Positions 59,861-64,000 of a stretch of DNA of 64,000 nt are shown here, one piece after another. The notes below the pieces were generated by a model. The model was given only the letters and a program-made list of their open reading frames with translations, had not been told where the DNA came from and made no database searches. This DNA is from UBA1738 sp045538755. GTDB taxonomy: Bacteria; Bacillota; Clostridia; UBA1381. The translations under genes were made by a program, and so were the position numbers. Position 1 is the first letter of the stretch, and each line of letters opens with the position of its first letter. The DNA lies in the NCBI GenBank assembly GCA_045538755.1, contig JAZQEC010000041.1, forward strand, positions 186,001 through 250,000, written 5' to 3'.

Positions 59861-60232
59861 GTTTGAAAATTCCACCTTCGTAAAAAATGATGTGTGTGTA
59901 ATAAAGTTAATAATTCCTCCTTCTATAAAATGTAAGTCATTAAGACACTTAAAGAATATGTAACTTTTGAAACTAAAGCAAGAAAATTTTTAAAAAAGAA
60001 TTTGCAACCAACAATCATTATTATTTATCTAACTTTTTTAAGAATCACTATAACTTTTATGGATAACTCTTTTCAATTCAAACCATTTTTATCACTCTGT
60101 TTAAGACTCAAGATTTATATGATTCTCTAGTAATCTTATTAATTATATAATTAATAGAAATCTTATAACTTATAATGATTACATATAAACATTATAAAAA
60201 TTATGATGTTTCCCGAAAAATTGAGAAATACA
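59861..60232. other. AT-rich stretch without a gene
   Basis: No coding frame of note. On the minus strand AGAAGGAGG at about 59924-59932 looks like a ribosome site, but no ATG, GTG or TTG follows at the right distance. A 35-codon frame read from ATT there is not called. Confidence 0.6.
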
Positions 60233-60261
60233 TTGATAATTAAAAGATTTTGTGCTATACT
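60233..60261 (+). promoter_or_regulatory. SigA-type promoter of the SHOCT operon
   Basis: TTGATA, 17-base spacer, TATACT. Predicted start at about 60268, exactly where the leader's closing stem begins. Confidence 0.75.
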
Positions 60262-60267
60262 GTAAGT

Positions 60268-60407
60268 GCTACACATCTGAATAGGCACATTGTTGGGGGA
60301 ATACTATTTGGTAAAAATGTATTCTCTCTCCCTGACTTTGTGCAGATGTGTAGCAACATTGAGGGAAGCATTTTTCGGTGCGTCTCTTAATGGGACGCAC
60401 TTTTTTA
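60268..60407 (+). ncRNA. Structured leader with intrinsic terminator: candidate riboswitch or attenuator
   Basis: The 5' end GCTACACATCTG pairs with CAGATGTGTAGC (60343-60354). Inside are GCAC/GTGC and GAATAC/GTATTC stems with internal loops, a rod-like domain. Then comes a linker with GAGGGAAGC, and a terminator GTGCGTC/GACGCAC plus six T (60378-60406) only about 15 bases before the gene's ribosome site. This sensing-domain-then-terminator order is that of a riboswitch or attenuator, but it matches no class I can name. An alternative is a free small RNA whose terminator is leaky. Confidence 0.6.
60378..60407 (+). terminator. Terminator at the end of the structured leader
   Basis: GTGCGTC-tcttaatgg-GACGCAC then TTTTTT, directly upstream of AAGGAGG. 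Confidence 0.8.
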
Positions 60408-60431
60408 TTATTTTTTAAGGAGGTCATCACT

Positions 60432-60794
60432 ATGTATGACAACATTGGCGGCAAAATTAAAGGTTTAGCAAAAGCAACATTTATTGTTGAGGCAATCGCA
60501 GCAGTAATCACAGGTATTGCACTTATGGCTACTGATGAAGACTTAATTGGATATGGTCTTTTAGTTATGCTTTTAGGTCCTATTGTTGCTTGGGTATCTT
60601 CATGGTTACTCTATGCTTATGGAGAGCTTGTTGACAAAGCTTGCGACATCGAGCGTAATACACGTGGCGGCGAAAGAAAGTCAGAGGCACAAACAAAAGT
60701 TGACGAAGAAAGAATTAGCAAAATTGAGAAACTTCGTTCTCAAGGGTTGATTACAGAAGAAGAATATAAGCAAGCTATTTCTAAAAGCGAATAA
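60432..60794 (+). CDS. Two-helix membrane protein with SHOCT-like tail
   Basis: 120 residues from ATG 60432 (AAGGAGG before it). Two membrane helices (about 14-35 and 40-65), a charged linker rich in Arg/Glu/Lys, and a C-terminal short module KIEKLRSQGLITEEEYKQA of the SHOCT type, a small helical domain of unknown role that often sits at protein ends. It follows the structured leader. The next gene, 12 bases on, also ends in a SHOCT module, so the two proteins may interact. Confidence 0.78.
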   Translation: MYDNIGGKIKGLAKATFIVEAIAAVITGIALMATDEDLIGYGLLVMLLGPIVAWVSSWLLYAYGELVDKACDIERNTRGGERKSEAQTKVDEERISKIEKLRSQGLITEEEYKQAISKSE

Positions 60795-60806
60795 GAGGTA
60801 ATAGTT

Positions 60807-61595
60807 ATGAATCAAACGTTAACACCAAAACAAACAAACTTCAAATGTAAAACTCCCGTTATTATCCTATCATTAGTTTCACTTCTACTCATCATTTTTA
60901 GTTGCATTACATATTTTGTGAACTATGACTATAATTATAATGACGGTGAATCGTATCATGAATTAATGGTTAGTTTCCCTTCCTTTTTTGAGTTATTGGA
61001 CTTTATTATATATCTTGCACCATTTGTTCTTTTTGTTATTTACATATTGAAATTTCATAACAATTACAAGGCGACAATTTGTGTTCCTATAACATTTGGA
61101 CTCGTAGCATTTTACCCGATTTTCTACACCGTAGTGTATGCCTTGCGGGGTTGGGGTATTTATTTTAGAGATTTAATATTTGATATTCCGATAATTATTA
61201 CATTTGCATTACTTACAATTAGTGCTTTAAAAGGGATGTCCAAAAAGGTTTTTGTAATTATTGCTACTGTTTGCGGATTGTTGGTTGAGGCATATTCTAT
61301 TATTAATCTGTTCAATTCAATTGAGTGGTATATAGAAGACGAGGTTTATTTATATTTGTTTACTTGGCCTGTTGGAATAGTTGGCGCTATACTCTTTTAT
61401 GTTGCTATACTATTATTTGGCTTAAACAATAGAATACCGTCTATAATAGCGATATCTCCTGAAAAGGAAAAGAAAAACGCAGAGAAGATGTCCCCTGAAC
61501 AGTCTTTAAGACTGTTAAAAGACAAACTCGAACTCGGTATGATTACCGAAGAAGAGTATCAAGCACAAAGAGCAGAAATTATTAGTAAACTCTAA
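60807..61595 (+). CDS. Multi-helix membrane protein with SHOCT-like tail
   Basis: 262 residues with six or so membrane helices (about 17-38, 62-82, 90-112, 127-142, 148-168, 185-210) and the C-terminal SHOCT module LLKDKLELGMITEEEYQAQR. No enzyme motif is seen. AGAGGT stands before the ATG. Co-transcribed with the smaller SHOCT protein; function unknown. Confidence 0.75.
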   Translation: MNQTLTPKQTNFKCKTPVIILSLVSLLLIIFSCITYFVNYDYNYNDGESYHELMVSFPSFFELLDFIIYLAPFVLFVIYILKFHNNYKATICVPITFGLVAFYPIFYTVVYALRGWGIYFRDLIFDIPIIITFALLTISALKGMSKKVFVIIATVCGLLVEAYSIINLFNSIEWYIEDEVYLYLFTWPVGIVGAILFYVAILLFGLNNRIPSIIAISPEKEKKNAEKMSPEQSLRLLKDKLELGMITEEEYQAQRAEIISKL

Positions 61596-61607
61596 TCTAT
61601 AAAAATT

Positions 61608-61641
61608 AACACCTTATGGCTTCGGTCGTAAGGTGTTTTTA
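61608..61641 (+). terminator. Terminator of the SHOCT operon
   Basis: AACACCTTA...TAAGGTGTT with an apical gcttcggt loop, then TTTTT. Confidence 0.85.
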
Positions 61642-61742
61642 TTACTTGATTTTTAAATTTTAATTGACTACACTATAATTACTCTTGCTTAAATATATGT
61701 AGGCGCAATTATCAACACTGGCGGAATTTTAATTTAACGGCG

Positions 61743-61765
61743 GGCCCCGATATATTCGGGGCTCG
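61743..61765. other. Isolated GC-rich hairpin
   Basis: GGCCCCGA-tatat-TCGGGGCTC-like stem between two terminators; 61642-61780 has no gene. Confidence 0.45.
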
Positions 61766-61780
61766 CTTATTTAAAGCATA

Positions 61781-61815
61781 AAAACACCCTATGACTTTGC
61801 GGTCATAGGGTGTTC
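61781..61815 (-). terminator. Terminator of the DUF7336 cassette
   Basis: AACACCCTATGAC with GTCATAGGGTGTT and a T run on the minus strand (GTTTTTAT). Confidence 0.8.
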
Positions 61816-61817
61816 TC

Positions 61818-61955
61818 TTATACATAGATATTGACTTTTAAGTCGTTCCACCTGTGTATACGATGTTTGGTACTATCTTTATACAGATATGCTTTCGCAT
61901 CGTCTAAATTAAGCACAAACTCCGTTACTTTGGTGAATGGGTTATTATTTCCCAC
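61818..61955 (-). CDS. 45-codon frame downstream of the ppdK-end repeat
   Basis: Opens at GTG 61955 within the repeat and reads VGNNNPFTKVTEFVLNLDDA then a basic, Tyr-rich end (HRIHRWNDLKVNIYV) up to a TAA just before the terminator. The sequence has real protein character, but the ribosome site (AAGGAAA) is too close, and it may be the tail of a lost gene. Confidence 0.4.
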   Translation of the reverse strand: MGNNNPFTKVTEFVLNLDDAKAYLYKDSTKHRIHRWNDLKVNIYV

Positions 61956-62004
61956 TTTCCTTAATTGCAGCCTGTGGTGCTATCCGCAAAAGAGGGAAAT
62001 TGTG
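61945..62004 (-). repeat. ppdK 3'-end repeat, copy 2
   Basis: Minus strand CAGGCTGCAATTAAGGAAAG differs by one base in 20 from the end of ppdK, and in that frame reads IAPQAAIKESGK then stop. Its first part (TCCCTCTTTTGC-GATAGCACCACAG) is shared with copy 1. It starts three bases after the stop of the gene at 62008. Confidence 0.75.
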
Positions 62005-62007
62005 TAT

Positions 62008-62244
62008 CTAATATGTATAAGTCACAAAGCCATCTATCCAAAAAGTTCTGTCCAATAATTTTGGTTTGCAAAAACGAAACACTTTTTTCACTCCAAAACC
62101 TTCAACAGTATCTTTAAAACCTTCTTTGATTTTTAGAATTTCTATCGCATTTTCTGCATTGGATATTGAACTGTAAATACCAATATCCTTACATTCAAAA
62201 TGGTCTTGTAGTTTGTATTTATGTGTAACTTTGTAACATATCAT
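62008..62244 (-). CDS. DUF7336-like small protein
   Basis: 78 residues, soluble. CYKVTHKYKLQDHFECKDIG then IYSSISNAENAIEILKIKEG and a final WIDGFVTYTY fit the DUF7336 pattern (immunity- or cargo-like small proteins). AAAGAGGTGG stands before the ATG. Immediately followed by a ppdK-end repeat, as is the next cassette. Confidence 0.7.
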   Translation of the reverse strand: MICYKVTHKYKLQDHFECKDIGIYSSISNAENAIEILKIKEGFKDTVEGFGVKKVFRFCKPKLLDRTFWIDGFVTYTY

Positions 62245-62304
62245 TTATAGTCCACCTCTTTATTTCATTATAACGATTTGTCAATGAATTTCAATAGAAT
62301 ACGC

Positions 62305-62338
62305 AAAAATCCCTCTACCGAATAATCAGTAGAGGGAA
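62305..62338 (-). terminator. Terminator of the 62416 cassette
   Basis: CCCTCTAC-loop-GTAGAGGG followed by ATTTTTG on the minus strand. Confidence 0.75.
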
Positions 62339-62358
62339 AATTTGCTTTATAAATCTAA

Positions 62359-62413
62359 TTACTTAGATTCTTTTATAGCTGGCTGTGGTGCTATCAGCAA
62401 AAGAGGGAATTGT
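62359..62413 (-). repeat. ppdK 3'-end repeat, copy 1
   Basis: In frame it reads IAPQPAIKESK then TAA, against LAAAQAAIKESK then TAA for the true ppdK end. It begins about three bases after the stop of the small membrane-protein gene. Confidence 0.75.
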
Positions 62414-62415
62414 TA

Positions 62416-62745
62416 TTATATTATTGCAGGTATTGATTCTGCAATGCATAAAAGAATTATGTTGAGTATAAAAATCACAAGTGGAAGAAATTGAACAACA
62501 AATGAGGAGATGCTGTAACCCTTTTTTCTTAAAATTAACGATACAATAATTCCTGCTATACATAAAAACGGAATGATAAGAGATATAATGCAGAAAATAT
62601 CTATCAAAGTTATATATAATGGGTTAGTTGCATCAATGGTGCTTTCCGATGCCATTTGCAAAAGCCAACTGAATAATGAAAGTGGGATATATGATACACC
62701 TAAAATTATATTAAATACTGTACCGATTTTATCAAGTTTTTTCAT
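62416..62745 (-). CDS. Small three-helix membrane protein
   Basis: 109 residues from ATG 62745 (AGAGGTG six bases before). Membrane helices at about 7-28, 40-62 and 78-105. Unrecognised. It lies directly behind the ppdK terminator and ends at ppdK-end repeat copy 1, so it looks like cargo placed at the end of ppdK. Confidence 0.65.
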   Translation of the reverse strand: MKKLDKIGTVFNIILGVSYIPLSLFSWLLQMASESTIDATNPLYITLIDIFCIISLIIPFLCIAGIIVSLILRKKGYSISSFVVQFLPLVIFILNIILLCIAESIPAII

Positions 62746-62800
62746 TTTTGCACCTCTAATTTTTATTATAGCAAAAATAACAGATATTTGCAAGAGGTAC

Positions 62801-62833
62801 AAAAATCCCCACCTATGCTTAGGTGGGGATAAT
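62801..62833 (-). terminator. Terminator of ppdK
   Basis: ATCCCCACCTA-agca-TAGGTGGGGAT then TTTTTG on the minus strand. Confidence 0.88.
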
Positions 62834-62921
62834 TTTGTTTTATAAAGTCAGCAATTTAGACCGAAGGTCCAAGGTTCTCTCAGGCGTCAAAATCTTTGAT
62901 TTTGGTAATGCCGTGAGGTTC

Positions 62922-64000
62922 TTACTTGCTTTCTTTAATTGCAGCCTGTGCTGCAGCGAGTCTTGCGATCGGCACACGGAAAGGTGAGCAAGATACGTAA
63001 TCAAGACCAATCTTGTGGCAGAACTCAACGGATACAGGGTCTCCACCGTGCTCACCGCAGATACCGCAGTGGATGGAAGGACGAGTCTTCTTTCCGAGAG
63101 ATACAGCCATGTCCATGAGCTTACCTACGCCGTTCTGGTCGAGCTTAGCGAAAGGATCGTTCTCGTAGATCTTGCTGTCATAGTATGCAGAAAGGAACTT
63201 GCCTGCATCGTCACGGCTGAAGCCGAATGTCATCTGTGTAAGGTCGTTAGTACCGAAGCAGAAGAACTCAGCCTCGTTTGCGATCTCGTCAGCTGTAAGA
63301 CAAGCTCTGGGGATCTCCATCATTGTACCAACTTCGTACTTAAGCTCTACGCCTGCTGCTGCGATCTCAGCGTCAGCTGTTGCAACAACTACGTTCTTAA
63401 CGTACTTCAACTCCTTAACTTCGCCTGTAAGAGGAATCATAATCTCGGGAACGATGTTCCAATCGGGATGAGCCTTCTTAACGTTGATAGCAGCGCGGAT
63501 AACAGCAGTTGTCTGCATCTTTGCAATCTCAGGATATGTTACTGCAAGACGGCATCCTCTGTGACCCATCATGGGGTTGAACTCGTGGAGAGAAGAAATG
63601 ATGTTCTTAATCTCTTCAACTGTCTTGCCCTGAGCCTTTGCGAGAGCTGCAATGTCAGCCTCTTCTGTAGGAACGAATTCGTGGAGCGGAGGATCAAGGA
63701 AACGGATACATACGGGGTTGCCCTCAAGAGCCTCATAAAGCTTCTCGAAGTCGCCCTGCTGGTAAGGAAGAATCTTAGCAAGTGCTACTTCTCTACCCTC
63801 AACTGTATCAGAACAGATCATCTCACGGAAAGCAGCGATTCTCTCTGCCTCGAAGAACATGTGCTCTGTACGGCAAAGACCGATACCCTCAGCGCCAAGC
63901 TCACGAGCTTTCTTTGCGTCTGCAGGAGTATCTGCGTTTGTACGAACCTTAAGAGTTCTGAACTCATCTGCCCACTCCATGATTCTGCCGAACTCACCTG
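62922..64000 (-). CDS. ppdK: Pyruvate, phosphate dikinase, C-terminal part (5' end outside window)
   Basis: The frame runs open through the right edge (GEFGRIMEWADEF at the edge), so 359 of about 880 residues are present. This is the pyruvate/PEP-binding TIM barrel: GLCRTEHMFFE, EFNPMMGHRGCRLAVTYPE, and the catalytic cysteine in CGICGEHGGDP. The enzyme links pyruvate, ATP and phosphate with PEP, AMP and pyrophosphate and is central to sugar metabolism in many anaerobes. Codon use is more biased than in neighbours, as expected for a highly expressed gene. Its last codons are duplicated twice downstream. Confidence 0.97.
   Translation of the reverse strand, partial: GEFGRIMEWADEFRTLKVRTNADTPADAKKARELGAEGIGLCRTEHMFFEAERIAAFREMICSDTVEGREVALAKILPYQQGDFEKLYEALEGNPVCIRFLDPPLHEFVPTEEADIAALAKAQGKTVEEIKNIISSLHEFNPMMGHRGCRLAVTYPEIAKMQTTAVIRAAINVKKAHPDWNIVPEIMIPLTGEVKELKYVKNVVVATADAEIAAAGVELKYEVGTMMEIPRACLTADEIANEAEFFCFGTNDLTQMTFGFSRDDAGKFLSAYYDSKIYENDPFAKLDQNGVGKLMDMAVSLGKKTRPSIHCGICGEHGGDPVSVEFCHKIGLDYVSCSPFRVPIARLAAAQAAIKESK

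Noticed and set aside
60268..60407. 6S RNA
   Set aside because: A closing stem and rod fold are suggestive, but the paired part is only about 87 bases, there is no large central bubble, and a gene follows directly after the terminator.
61831..62058. 75-codon + strand frame
   Set aside because: It is antisense to the ppdK-end repeat and the 45-codon frame, without a ribosome site.

Overview
The window looks like the chromosome of an anaerobic, spore-forming member of the Clostridia, probably Oscillospiraceae-like. The grounds are a forespore sigma factor SigG, a PdaA-type cortex deacetylase, reverse rubrerythrin, a PerR-like regulator, pyruvate phosphate dikinase, AsnA with AsnS, AT-rich intergenic DNA, strong A/GGAGG ribosome sites and frequent TTG/GTG starts. 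Species cannot be fixed from sequence alone.

Layout. 0.2-8 kb: a permuted papain-like cell-envelope enzyme, then a complete F1Fo ATP synthase operon (I-a-c-b-delta-alpha-gamma-beta-epsilon) whose c subunit carries two carboxylates and whose epsilon lacks the C-terminal domain. 8-14 kb: a sugar locus (AraC regulator, sugar isomerase, Gfo/Idh/MocA dehydrogenase, HAD phosphatase, GH2 beta-mannosidase). 14.5-18.2 kb: a decayed RHS toxin/orphan locus. 18.5-25.7 kb: sigG, asnA-asnS, proBAC, an EamA exporter. 26-34 kb: a 1,299-residue secreted repeat protein followed by a 35-codon acidic peptide gene, a second GH2 mannosidase with a divergent AraC regulator, and a DRTGG-PHP pair. 35-36.7 kb: PerR-like repressor, reverse rubrerythrin and ferritin. 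36.8-37.3 kb: an apparently independent non-coding or micro-ORF transcript. 37.4-47.6 kb: an M14 peptidase, a housekeeping run (DUF951, prfA, tsaC, coaE, M18 aminopeptidase), a catalytically dead M14 homologue, and NUDIX-esterase-galactokinase.

47.6-64 kb is accessory-rich. Two 2.5-kb units lie in tandem against duplicated tRNA-Arg(CCT) genes; one carries an EamA/LysR pair and the other an ECF sigma/anti-sigma/membrane-protein operon. Further right are a deacetylase, PHP phosphoesterase, CPBP protease, GH13 amylase, an integrase-like N-terminal fragment with a hairpin-rich leader, two SHOCT-tailed membrane proteins behind a leader with an intrinsic terminator, and a row of small genes each followed by a copy of the 3' end of ppdK, which itself enters from the right edge.

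The parts that most merit follow-up are the tRNA-Arg tandem units, the ppdK 3'-end cassette row, the 37-kb transcript, the 60.3-kb structured leader, the two-carboxylate c ring and the M14 pseudoenzyme. All functional calls rest on reading motifs in the translated sequence; no database search was run.
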